This document shows positions 13,387 to 26,000 of a stretch of 64,000 nucleotides of DNA, piece after piece. Positions within the stretch are counted from its first letter, which is position 1; every line of letters begins with the position of its first letter. The position numbers were made by a program, and so were the translations under genes. This DNA comes from Nymphaea colorata. Its lineage: Eukaryota > Streptophyta > Magnoliopsida > Nymphaeales > Nymphaeaceae. The notes beneath the pieces are model-generated. The model saw nothing but the letters and a program-made list of their open reading frames with translations. It was not told where the DNA came from and made no database searches. The DNA lies in assembly GCF_008831285.2 (NCBI RefSeq), contig NC_045140.1, forward strand, positions 22,070,370-22,134,369, written 5' to 3'.

Positions 13387-13725
13387 ATGGCAAGCAGGCT
13401 CAGCCTGATCGGCTCCTCGTTGCAGAAGAGTTTTGTGGCCAAATCGCACACCCAAATTCTTACTTCGGGTTGGTTTCCTTCGTCGAGGAGTTGGTATTCT
13501 TCATCGGCCGAGGGACTGCCGAAACTCCATAAAGTGGAGCCCCAAAAGGAAGACGTCCTTAAGAAAGCAGAGATGGAGACGGAGAAGAAGAAAGAAGTAG
13601 ACGCGGAAGAAGAAGAAGACGGAGTTTTCGTAAACAAAGAGACAGGCGAGGTCGGAGGGCCTAGAGGTCCCGAGCCCACGAGGTATGGCGACTGGGAGCG
13701 CGGCGGCCGTTGCTCTGATTTTTGA
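13387..13725 (+). CDS. SDHAF4: Succinate dehydrogenase assembly factor 4, mitochondrial (SDHAF4)
   Basis: A 112-residue protein in one exon. In this family the factor binds the flavinated SDH1 subunit of complex II in the mitochondrial matrix and promotes its assembly. The N-terminus ([20 protein letters not shown], rich in Ser, Arg and Lys with few acids) looks like a mitochondrial targeting peptide. A charged Glu/Lys linker (residues about 58-82) precedes the family's C-terminal signature, [20 protein letters not shown], ending SDF. The ATG at 13387 was chosen because an upstream in-frame ATG at 13345 would put an acidic, lysine-containing stretch ahead of the targeting peptide. Length suits plant homologues. 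A 14-base A tract follows 139 bp after the stop. Confidence 0.93.
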   Translation: MASRLSLIGSSLQKSFVAKSHTQILTSGWFPSSRSWYSSSAEGLPKLHKVEPQKEDVLKKAEMETEKKKEVDAEEEEDGVFVNKETGEVGGPRGPEPTRYGDWERGGRCSDF

Positions 13726-13864
13726 CCGGTCGTGCTTATAGTCTCCATCTACAGTTTTTTTCTCTCTTGGCTTAGTTGCAAGAAATTTCCCCCTTTTCTT
13801 GTGGGGCAAATAGGGTTTTGTCCACTTGTAATTTGTATCTGCTCTTGCTTGTCTTTTGATCTGC

Positions 13865-13878
13865 AAAAAAAAAAAAAA
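13865..13878 (+). repeat. A14 tract downstream of SDHAF4
   Basis: Fourteen consecutive A residues lie where a transcript's poly(A) site could fall. They may be a simple homopolymer or a retroposition scar; no flanking direct repeat was found by eye. Confidence 0.8.
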
Positions 13879-15047
13879 GAACTAGCAATGAACGAACGCT
13901 TTTGTGACAACGGTCTAATTGGGTGTTTATGCTAAGTGTTCATTGATTCACTGATATGATGCGCGCAAAAGTGTGATAAAATTGCTTGTAAGGTGGAATC
14001 CATGAAAGGATGCAAAAACTGGATTAATGGACGCGGATAGATCTAGGGGATGTAATTGTAGATTTTTGTTTTCTTCCTTTGTTATCGCTTTTTTATTATA
14101 GCAAGCGAAGAGATGAGTCAGACGACGATAACTTGAGAGCGCCGGAGCTTTTGTGGTAACCCGTCGGACTTTGGGAACCTTAGACCTGAGACTTCTTTAA
14201 GTTTGAGTTGGGGGACCTTCTTTGGTAGGATTCCAGGTCATTCACTGTATCTCACTTGGGAAAGGAGGCGTGAATTCATTGACCCCTTGAGTCCTCCTTT
14301 TCAAGTTCTTGCCAACATAACATCGTTCATTGTATATATGGTGGGAACGGAAAGAATTACGAGGCCGTCAACCACAGTCATTGGGCAGTGAATTTCCGAG
14401 AAAAAGGACGAGTTGGAACTTAATCATGAATGTCTAGATCTCATCAACTCTCAGTTGTTGCTTGATATATTTCTGGCGACAGGTTGTAGGTTTTTACGAG
14501 TGACATCTAATGTTGCACTTTCGTTTTTCAGCCTGTTGTTCTTATATCTCAAGGGATTTTAAGCTGCTTGGACTTGAGTGGCTAAATTGAGAGAGCAAAT
14601 CCCCGAGGCGAAGTTGTATTTGAGTTTGCCTTTCTTATCTGGAACTTTACATCGTTGAACTTGCACACAACTATGCAATGTTCGCAAATTATGTGTAGTC
14701 ATCTTCAGTTGAAACTTGAAACTTAGTTTAGCCAAACCATATCTCCATGTCGGCAAGGAAGTGAGAAAAGTTTATTGGTGCGCAAAGTATCGTTTGTGGG
14801 ATGCTTGTAGAGTTACTGCGCTGAAAAATTCCAATCAATTTAAAATCTAAAAGCATGAACGTTTTTTGTATCTATCTTGCAACTTACATTCATGCACAGT
14901 GATTCTGGGGCATAGCCCGATTGTAGTTCATACGACTTGGATGAATTTGCAGGAAGCAAAGTGCACTCGGCCAACAGATGTTTGTCCCTTTTAGACTTTG
15001 TTATGCCTCTTTGTATTAAATATTGTGATATTCAGAAAGCTCAATTG

Positions 15048-15112
<65 letters not shown>

Positions 15113-18100
15113 GCGGTGCGGAAGCTTGCTGAAAATCTAGCTTGATCTTGTATTCATCTTCTGCAGTCTTGGAATACCTTATTTTCTGCAATTCTAGGAT
15201 ATGGTAGGCGTTTGCTTACCCTGACTTGATCCTTTGCATACAATTATCCAACATAAAGGCAAATTTATTGTGTGGGCCAGTTCTGCTGGATGCTGGATCA
15301 TCCACTGCACAAAGACTGGTAGTTATGCATATTGTGCAGACAACTGCATAACATTGTAAATGCTAGTTGCCAAGCATCCTCTTTCCTTTCCAGCTTGGGG
15401 AAACAAATTTCCTTTCCCCTTGCCTAATCAGATTAAAATGACCTTTGAGCGCTCATGATGTTCATGTATCGGGTTTGCTTCAAGTTACTGCAATTGATAT
15501 GAGGGAAGCATGAAGAGGAATATGTGATTTCTGTTTGGAATTCTGTGATATCTAATTTTGGTCATTAGCAGATCCTGCTTGAGTTATTACACTTTGCAAA
15601 GCTTTGGTGAAGATAGGAACCTATTGATGAACTCTCTATAGTAAAGCACAAAGCAAATCATACAGGTGTCATTGATCGTGCAATATGCCTTCCCATTTGC
15701 ACTTGGCAAACGGTTCCAAACTGGAGTGGCAAACACATTTGGGCAACTTTCACAGCCCATCAATATGATACATTCTTTAGTTCAAGCCGCCTTTTGACTC
15801 TGATCATGTAGGCGGCTGATGAAGGCTTCTGCTTCTGTCACGTACAGTGTCCATAGAATGCTAGCAGCAATTATATTAGTTCATCTGCATCGCATGGTTT
15901 TGTTGGTCTGCCGTGATGTAAGAGGTTTTATCATTGGTTGATGTCAAAGTATTGGAGGCATTTTGCTGTTCCGTGAAACTTTGACTTCATTATTCCCACA
16001 TCATTGGTAGTTTCACTCGTTGCCTATTCCATGACTATTGCTAATCTGGCCATAATTTTTGTCCACCGTGTTGATTTCACGAGTGCCTCGGCCATGACTT
16101 TTGTCCACTGTTGATTTCACGAGCGCCTCTCAGCAAGGTATCTGAAAATCTTGCCTCATATTACAACTGCTGGCTCATTTTTAGTTGTGTTAGTCTTTGG
16201 CATAAGATATCTCATACGTGTAACCTCTTGAGTCTAACCAGATAAAGGATGAGCTTCCTTTGGAATATCCTGTTGTATTACTGTATAACATGCTTGCCAA
16301 GTATGTGCTGCTTGTTGCACGAACGGAGGAAAAGCAGGAAAGGTGCTTCATGCATGCAAGTGAACAGGTAGAGTTCAGATTGGAGTGTCACCTTTTCCTT
16401 GTCGAGTTGCCTGAACCGCGGCCAGCTGGTGTGGGTCGTGTTCGTTCATTCACTTGTATTTTCAAGATAAAAATTTGTACATGAAGTTCGAAAAACTACT
16501 TGATGACAAAAAATATTGATCACGTCTGTTGCTATGGCCACAATGGTATTCCAACTGGTGGGTCTTCAAGTCCGCTGCCACCATTGGAAAAGAAAAGCAG
16601 AAAGAAAAGGTGGTGTGCTGCATTGCTCATTCCTGTGGATGCACCCCAGCAGCTGCTACTAATGTCAGTGGCACCAGACCTAATTGGAGGGCGCCGGGTG
16701 CCATTCGGTTTCACTTTTAATGGCAGGCTTTGCGGTGGCCATTGGTTCTTGAGATTTTTTCCAGATCCTGCGGAGACAGATCAACATCACAGGACCTTCA
16801 GATGATTGATGAAACATGAGAAATGCTGCTTGTAGATATAATAAATGTTATTTATGCTTATCCTTCACCCAAGAAATAATGTTTGGTTTGTAGATCAGGG
16901 GGTTGAACCTATGCTTTTGGGATTCGCGAGATGCAATTATCTCAGTCTCCCGATCATGTTTGGCATTTGCTTCAATTTCCGTGAATTGGACAGATTTGAC
17001 AGTTGTAAATCGTTAGAGAATCTCTTTCACTGAGGGCAGAGAAGAAGTATACAAAGTCTGTTTCCCTTGAATTGGAAATGTTGGGCTTGTATCTGCACGT
17101 AGAAAACTGGGAGTTTTAATTTCCTCTTCCCATTTTCATCCAAGATGAAATGGCTTGGCATTTGCTTCTGCTCGGCGGTGAAATTTGTGCCGCTGCACGG
17201 GACTACCATTAATTAGGAAACTAAAGGATGTTACTTACATTCTTCAAGAAAGGAAAGAAATCCACGGCTGCTCTTCTATAGCCGCCACTAACACCAACCC
17301 CGTCTCAGATAGCTCAAAGGCGCTGTAATTCAAATGCAAAGCAGATTTTCTGTCCAATATGGCGAGCTGCGAAGGATCCCTGCCAAAGTTTGCGGTGGAA
17401 AGGCGAGCAAAGGACGACTCTGAGGACATGGCTGCTGACTGGTATGGCTCGTGATGAAAGGCAGTCAGCGAATAAAGAGTAAGTTTGTGCAGATTGTCCA
17501 CTGCGAACAGCAGAGCAGGATCATAGTGATTGCCGCTTGGGGAGTTTTGTTTTGAGCAGTTTTAAATCGATGCCGGCCGAAGCTGTTTCAGGGGTCGATG
17601 AAGCAGAAATGGGCTTGCTGTATAGCTGGTTGGCTCCCATGGAAGAGATTGATGGTAGTTTTCGGAGTTATCTCAAACAATGAAGGTTGGAAGCGTCGAC
17701 TGAGGGGAATGCTACAAGGGAGGAGAATAATAAATCAGAGATGGATGCACATCAGACTACAGGGTTATCGCATAAGAGTGCTTAATGTGTTTCCCTCGAT
17801 TGAAGCTGGGGACCGCAGGTTTCGGGAGAGGGATGGGAAGACGATGGAGCCTAATTATTTAAGCTCTGCTGTGTCCGTTATTTTTGTTGCTTTGTTAGCT
17901 TGACTACACCTTAGTCTCTTTTATTTTGTGTTTGGGCCACAGGGTTGTGCGTGCCGGTTTTGCTGCTTTTTCTTTGTTGTGATGCACAACATTTTGTGAT
18001 CCTCTTTTGCCTGTAGATATCATATTGTTGAAACATAAGGGAGGGGAGCCTAACTCTCAGCAGCCGTTCATTGGCAATTTCAACTCAAGCTGTTATTGTT

Positions 18101-19810
18101 TCCCACACTGTTGCTTGATCAAATATCGCTTGTATGCATTGTCCTAATTGCAGCAGTTAGGATACTCAGTGCATGGGAGTTTCAGGCTTGCATGGAAAAC
18201 TGCCTTAATATTTTTCTGTTTGAAAAAGAGATAGAAATTGACACAAAAGAAGGTAGAGATGAATAGATAAAAGGAAAACATCAACATCCTCACTATAATG
18301 TAATTAAATATAGCCGATTCAGTTGTCCCTGCTTTATTGTCGTCTTAATTTTAGTATTCATGATTAAGTCAAGGTGATGAGTGAATACTGTGAAAATATT
18401 AAATATGCACCATATTTCTCTCCTTCGTTTGCCACTTTTGCCTTCGCACTGTTGTACACTGCACCATGTCCATATTCCTTAGATTGAAATGGTAGAACTT
18501 TTTTTTTTTTTCGTGACAACCATATTCATGCTCCTTCAGCTTGTGATGATATGGTGTTTCTTCCTTTTTTTGACAAAGGGATGAGTTTTTTCTTGATTAC
18601 CAAGGCTCAGTCAACAACAGCATGACAGTGCAACTCTGCAACGTGAAGCATGAGAAAGCCGAAATTTGTGCCACAGTAGGCTAAATCCTCTCTGCCATCA
18701 GCTCCCCTCGGTTGCTGAATTCTGTTTGTAAATATCTTCTGCTGAATAAAAAGGTTAGGGGCCCTTCTCCCCGCAGGGTTGTTGCCGCCTCTCTCTACAT
18801 CTCTCAGTTCCCTTTTACGTGGATCCATCCTTTCTCCAATCATCATGTCCAAATTGTTGGAGACAAGGAGGTGGGGATGCCAAAGGCACATTTTGTTTTA
18901 GCAGAAGGCAGATGTCTATAGCAACAACGAAGCTAATCAAGTAGCACGGAAGAACAAAAACAATGCGAAAAAGCATCTTATTGGAGCAAGTAATCTTAGT
19001 TCTTCAACATCAAATGGGTTCAACATAAACTCTTCAAACCAGATTAGTTTTGCAGCTTTTGACAAATTAAGTCCCCGAAGGTGTGGTGAACTGAGTAGGC
19101 CCAGCTGTTAACAGGCGGCTAATCATTGATTCAGGTACCAAATGTGCCTACTGTTTTTGCGAAAGAGAAAGCCTATGCATGTTTGCTGTGGAACTTAGAT
19201 TTGCGGCAACGTGAGATAACTAGGATATCAGATCTATCTAGAACCCTCTTATTATATTTCTAAACTCATACAATTTTTTTTATATGTAATGTGAATTTAA
19301 GATACAGGCTTCTGATATCATTGTTTGTCTTCACACGAGATCTTACACGACACATCTTTTAAAGCAGCATGACTATAAGATCCGAAGCTATCAAATATAC
19401 TTTTGGAAAGTGTTTGAGAATTTGAGATTATTGGAAATCTCAAATTCATGGATTTAAACCAGACCCCTCCCATCTAATATCAAGTTTGAGGGTTTAATCA
19501 TAAACTGAAGTGAGGATTTCGAATGCTTTTTCTCACGTAGTAGTAAAATCCATTGTCAATTTACACAGTCGGAGTTTCTCTCCCGTTTCAAATCCAGTTT
19601 CTGTTTTCCGTTTAATTAATCCGGGTTGTCGTGCTAAGCCAACCCAGGTTAGACGCAGGTACGCAGTTCCGTCTCAGTGACACGTGGCAGTAGGTTGACA
19701 ATGTTTTGATTTCCATATTCAACACGAATGGAAGGACCATTTTCTCTGAGGCGAAAAGGCGGTGGAGTTTCCTAACCCAACCAAAGCGTCTGATCTTCAG
19801 CAGACGCAAA
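13879..19810. other. Intergenic region between SDHAF4 and the SUD1-type gene
   Basis: About 5.9 kb without a supported gene. Open frames here (such as those near 16,260-16,805 and 17,598-17,903) are under 105 codons, have no recognisable motif and overlap on both strands. A long (TA)n tract lies at 15,050-15,109. Unrecognised non-coding transcripts cannot be excluded. Confidence 0.5.
15050..15109. repeat. (TA)30 microsatellite
   Basis: An uninterrupted TA tract of about 60 bp; it accounts for an apparent Ile-Tyr repeat frame on the plus strand. Confidence 0.97.
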
Positions 19811-19818
19811 CCCCCGGG

Positions 19819-19825
19819 TATTTAT
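19819..19825 (+). promoter_or_regulatory. Candidate TATA-like box of the SUD1-type gene
   Basis: GGGTATTTATTGGG lies about 200 bp upstream of the ATG at 20028. The leader that would follow is purine-rich and then CT-rich (19,926-19,950), as is common in plant 5' untranslated regions. Motif only. Confidence 0.3.
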
Positions 19826-20027
19826 TGGGAAATTGAAAAACGGAGAAAGAGGAAGGGAGTAAAGGGGGGAAGGAGGAAGGAGGAACAGGGGAGCTCTGAT
19901 CAGGACATCCTTACCCTGTAGAATCCCCCCTCTCTCTCTCGCTTTCTCTTGGTTCGGCGAGAATTGCCGTCTCTTTTTCCCTCTATCGAGACCGTAGGGT
20001 TTCGATTAAGTTTCTGTCGGCAAGAAG

Positions 20028-23000
20028 ATGGCCTCGATGGTGGAAGAGCGGGTCAGCGTGCCGGAGAGTTTCAGGGATCTGAAGGAGGAAGAAGAAGGGG
20101 AAGAGGAGGATGAGGAGGAAGACGTCTGCCGGATCTGCCGAAACCCCGGCGACGCCGACAACCCTCTGCGGTACCCTTGCGCCTGTAGCGGCAGCATCAA
20201 GTACGTACACCAAGAATGCCTCCTCCAGTGGCTCAACCACAGCAACGCCCGGCAGTGCGAGGTGGGTTTCGTTTTTTTTTTTGGTTTATAATTGATTTTT
20301 TTTTTTGTGTTGATTGTCTGTCAAAATCGGTTTTGAAGAGGTAAGTCCCTGTTTCTATGATTCCGTATCGTTTGCTAGGGTTTACGCTGTCTTTTTAAGT
20401 TTATTTCCGTCATTGTGATTCATCATTCGAGTGCTTTACAAATATAACCAGTTGAAGACCCTAGGGATGATGTTACAACTGGTTAGTTTATAACTTGCTT
20501 AGTTGTTCTACCAGCTTCGTTTTTGTTTGCGTACGGCGTTGATTGCTGGTCTGATTGTTTGTGAAGATGCTTGATTTCGGCGAATTTCGGGCTATAGTCG
20601 TCTTACTTTGGGTCGTGCGTTCGAGAAAGAGGGTGATCCCACTTGAGTATTTTTCTGAAAAATGCTTTTCGCAAATGTACTGCTGTACACGGCAATATAA
20701 CAAGCTTAAAGATTTTGTATTAATCTGTTTCCCTTATTTTTCAATATGCTATTGAAAAGACGTATTTCCAGGCATACTTGTATTCCAACTTCTAGAATCA
20801 ATGCTGATTATACTTTTAAGCTTCCAACATATAATATTTGTTTCTGACCTGGGTTTGGTGTTTTCCTTTTGTAGTAGCAGCTCTTTTTTTTTTTTTTTCC
20901 AAAAACAAAAAATATGTTATTGATCAATAGTTCTGCGATTTTCCGTAGCGTGTAGGTTGTTATGCACAGCAAGGGTCTGAAAGGAACTGGGCTAATTTGA
21001 TTTTCTTTTGACATGGTATAGTAACACATTGGGGAGGCAGGAAGATGTTTGTCTCGAGATGTTAGTATTCCTCACTCCTTTGAATCTGGGGGAACATTAT
21101 TATTTGATTCTCAATCTGTGTAATTGTGAATTTCTTGGGTATGCATTACTATGTCAAAAAGTCAAGTTGTGGATTTTTTGATGGCGCGTTATTGATGATG
21201 TTAAAAGCAGGTGCATGATTAACTGTTTATATGTAGATTGATGATGCCATCTATTTGTCTTTACAGGTATGCAAACATGCATTTTCCTTCTCCCCAGTTT
21301 ATGCGGACAATGCTCCCTCAAGGCTTCCTTTTCAGGAATTTCTAGTTGGCATTGCTATGAAAGCATGCCATGTTCTTCAATTTTTTCTACGCCTCTCTTT
21401 TGTGCTCTCAGTGTGGCTTCTTATCATTCCCTTCATAACTTTCTGGCTTTGGAGATTGGCCTTTGTGAGGAGCCTAGGTGAAGCACGGAAGTTATTCTTG
21501 AGCCGGATTTCTGCTGCCTTGATCCTTACAGATTGTCTGCATGGATTTCTACTTTCTGCTAGCATTGTATTTATATTTCTTGGGGCCACATCATTGAGGG
21601 ACTACTTTAGGCATCTACGAGAACTTGGAGGGCAAGATGCTGATAGAGAAGATGATGCCGATAGGCAAGGTGCTCGTGCAGTAAGGAGGCCAGGCCCTGG
21701 AAACAGGATTCAGGCTGGAGCTGGAAATGTTGATGATGCTCCAGGGGGGCAAGGAATTGCTGGTGCAGGTCAAATCATTATGAGGAATGCAGAAAATGTT
21801 GCCGCACAGTTGGAATTGCAGGCAGCTCGTCTTGAAGCTCGTGTTGAGCAAATGTTTGATGGTCTTGATGATGCAGATGGTGCTGAAGATGTGCCTTTCG
21901 ATGAGCTTGTTGGCATGCAAGGACCTGTTTTCCATTTGGTTGAAAATGCAATAACAGTGAGTTCATGCTTGTTTCTGATAATCTTTTTCTTTTTTTCAGT
22001 TATTTGCTAGGTACAGGAGAAAATATGTTACTGGTGAATTGTTCTGCATCCCTTATGCTTGCATAAGTCTGGCAGAAGCATTACTCTAAATCCTGTTTTT
22101 AATTCTGGTTAAGGTTCGGCTAGTGTTTTTTCTCCTTTGTTAATTTCAGTTCTTAAGCTTGTCATTTTCCATCTTATTTGGTGCTGAGCAAAACGTTAGA
22201 TTTCATATTGGAACTCGCGTTGTGGCTCTTATGGTATAGTAGATAACTAAAAGTAAGGGTACATACATTGGCATCCATCTCTTTGAAGTTTTCATGGCTA
22301 GAAATATACACACCTGAATAAGTATGAGTTTTAGGTCCTATCGATGCTATCTTTAGTTTTTTCTTCTGTTCCATTGTTTAGTTGGTTCTTCTAGCATCTC
22401 TTTTGTTAGATTTTCCAGGTCTTAGGGTTCTGCTTTTGCCTTTTTTTTTGGTTTTTGGCTTGTTTTCTATTTTAATTTTAATGAATTTTCTACTGAATGC
22501 ATTGTGCTGAGAATATCAAGTTGCTAATCACTAAAGAAAATCCTGCTCTAAGGAAGGTAATGACTGCATTTATTTTTCCTCTCTTCTCAGGTTCTGGCAA
22601 GCAACGCAATATTTCTTGGTGTTGTCATCTTTCTTCCTTTTTCAGTTGGACGGCTGCTAGTTTTCTATGCTTCTCGGATTCTTTCCACAACCTCTGGGAC
22701 ACTCCGCTCAAATTTCATGCCTGTTATGGAGTCAGCCCTTGCCTTGGCAAACACAACAGTGAACAATCCTATTAGCTATGTCGCCAATATATCTGAAGAT
22801 GGTGGTGGTACTATTTTGGCTGGTCAGCTTGCCAGCTCTTTAAATATGACCAGTTTAGGAGATGCTGCAGGCAGTAGTAGTGGATTGGGAACAAATATTT
22901 TCAAGGGGATGCCCACAACATTTCACCTTTCTGATGTCGCAACTCTTGCTATTGGATATATGTTCATATTCTGTGTGGTGATCTTTTACCTGTCTCTATT

Positions 23001-26000
23001 GGCCTTGATTCGCTACTGCAAGGGTGAACCTTTGGCTATGGGTAGGCTTTATGGAATTGCCTCAGCAGCAGAGGCAATTCCCTCTATAATGAGGCAGTTT
23101 TTAGCTGGAATGAGGCACCTAATAACTATGGTTAAAGTTGCATTTCTCTTGGTGATTGAGCTTGGGGTGTTTCCTTTAATGTGTGGCTGGTGGTTGGATA
23201 TTTGTACAATTAAGATGCTTGGAACTACAGTTGCACAGCGAGTTGAGTTCTTCTCTGTGTCACCTCTGGCGAGCTCCTTGATCCACTGGGCCGTGGGAAT
23301 CGTATATATGCTGCAAATAAGCATTTTTGTTAGCCTTCTACGAGGGGTATCTTCATATTTGCTTATTCATTAGCTACCACAGTTTTTAGTTTTTAGTGAT
23401 ATTTAAATTGTAGAGCATGCATAGTTTTGCTATACATTACTGATCTTATAAAGGATTGTAGGTATTGCGCAATGGTGTTCTGTATTTTCTTCGAGATCCT
23501 GCAGATCCTAATTACAATCCCTTCCGTGATCTAATTGATGATCCTGTGCACAAGCATGCCCGACGTGTTCTTCTATCAGTTGCTGTTTATGGTAGTTTAA
23601 TTGTCATGCTGGTGTTCTTACCAGTCAAGCTGGCAATGTGGATGGCTCCATCAATTTTTCCTTTGGACGTTGGGCAAGTTCACTATACTGCATTCATTTT
23701 TTGTATTGACTGGTTTCTTAGAGTTTTCTAATTTTTTACTTGTATGTATTCTCAATTTTTCTATAATTTGCAGTCTCTCTGATCCATTCACTGAGATTCC
23801 AGCAGACATGCTTCTTTTCCAAATTTGTCTGCCATTTGCTATGGAGCATTTCAAGCCCCGAATAACAATTAAAGCAGTTCTTCGAAGGTGGTTTACTGTA
23901 GTTGGTTGGGCTCTTGGATTGACTGAGTTTCTGCTGCCAAAACCTGAGGATAATGGTGGACAGGAAAATGGAAATGCTGGCCAAGCAAGGCAGGAAAGAG
24001 TGGGTGTTGTCCATCGACCTGGTGCTGAACTCCATGAGAGAGCTTTGGTAGCTCAAGCAGCTGTGAGGGACACTGATAGATTTATTCAAGGGGCCAGAAA
24101 CCTACATGCTGCTGAAGGATCAGATAGTGACGAACAAGCTGGCACTGAAGAGTGAGTTCCAGGGTTTCTTTTCCTTGGTTTGTGGGGTGGGGGGGTGGGT
24201 GGTGTGTGTTTGTGTGACAAAGTTTTCTTCAGACAAACCTTTAGGAACAATGAGTATATTTTAACCATAAAAAAACCTCTCTCGTTGCATAAAATGCAAC
24301 TTTAGTAGCTTTGCATGTTTGGGTCTATATGTCACGTTTGAGCCAACACATAATCTCTTTCCTTTTTTCTGAAATTATAAGTTCCTTTTCTGCCTTGTGC
24401 ATCTAAACTTTTCTAGCATGTTTATATTTTATTTCTTTAATGAGTTCTTTATTCAAGAATATCATGGCCACATGCCTACCTCTTTCATGATTGTCTGCAA
24501 GGTTTTTTTTATAGTGATATAATATACTCCATTTTTAGAAATATTGGGTTGTTTCGATGTTGATAGTAACTGAAGTCCTTTCCCTGAGCATACCTGATAT
24601 TCTCTAAATATCTCATATAAAAGCGGGTGTTGGGGGGTGGGAGGGGGGGAGAGAGAGTGGCAGGTTGGTGGAGTAGGAACTGTTGATTCTGTTCATCATT
24701 AGACTAGTTGGTTGTCTGTTAAAGACTGGCATTCTGTTAAAGCATGCAGTCGTTTTGGGTTCAAATGTTTCATGTGTGTTGGAGGAATTACTGGAAATGA
24801 GTACGTGGAGAATTTTGTTATTTTTTCTAAAAGATGATGAGTGTTAGGAGGAAATTGCATTCAATGGTTTCTTCGTTATCTGATTCAGTCAACTGCTGCT
24901 AATCTATCTATAAAGAGATTAGTGTTGAATAAGCAGTTTGTAAATGTATATATTTGTGTATCGTGCATGTATTTCTTGGGGAAGACCTTTTCCTGTGGTA
25001 ACAGTGTGATTGAAAATGGTTGGACAGTTAATTCAGAACATGAGTGCAGGATATCTATTTCTTTTCTACGTCTATTTTTCACAAACTACTAATCGGTAGA
25101 AATTTTTGTGGTTTGTCTCTTTGCCATAAGTGGTGTATCTTCTCTTTCCTGTGCACAAGGTGGATACAAAAAACATGCTGCGTCCTGATCTGCCAGAGGT
25201 TTATACCATAGATTAGCTATTACGGGGATTCGCTGCCGCAGATGATTATGCTGTTTTACATCTTCCATTTAAAGCTACTAATGTTACAAATAGTTTATTT
25301 TCTAGAATTTTGTAAACCTATGAAATAGCATAATCTTGTGTTTCATTAGTAGTGTGCATGAAGCCATGAACTGATGGGCCACTATTTTTGTTTGCAGCAA
25401 CACTGTTATTTATTGTGGCCTTTGTCTATTTGTATTCGTATTTCCTGTCTCTTTGCGATATAGTTACTATTGTGAAATGTTTGGTTTGGCAGGTATGGGT
25501 TTGTTGTTCGAATTGTGTTGTTGTTGCTATTAGCATGGGTAACGCTGCTTCTCTTTAATTCAACCTTGATAGTTGTGCCCATATACTTGGGACGTGTGGT
25601 CTTTGGTGCCATTCCCCGCCTGCCAATTACTCATGGCATCAAGTGCAATGGTAAGAACTTAAAATTTGGCTTTATTTTAGTCTTATTCCAAGTTAATTCT
25701 TTTATTTAATGCCTTCATGGAAAACTAACTGAACTTCCTTTGCTACTGTAGATATTTATGCGTTCAATATTGGGTGTCATCTTCTCGGGGCTTCTATTGC
25801 TGGGATTAGATATTCTTTGGGGTATCTTAGAACCCAGAGAATGGAATTTCTTGTGCAGGTTCTGAAATGGTGCTCTGTCTTGCTTAAGAGTGCTGCTCTC
25901 TTGTCCATATGGGTGAGTAGCTGGCTGTTCTGATCTCTAATCCTGTTTTAGTTACAATTCGGGATTAACACGTTTTTTGTACAGATTTTCGTCATCCCAG

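Noticed and set aside
14937-15140. ORF with an Ile-Tyr repeat
   Set aside because: It is a translation of the TA microsatellite.
16260-17903. Several 60-101 codon plus-strand frames in the SDHAF4-SUD1 interval
   Set aside because: No domain, no splice partners, overlapping frames on both strands; size expected by chance.
24149-24160. TGA at the end of SUD1 exon 5 as a premature stop
   Set aside because: The stop is formed by the GTGAGT splice donor; splicing to 25,493 restores the conserved reading frame.
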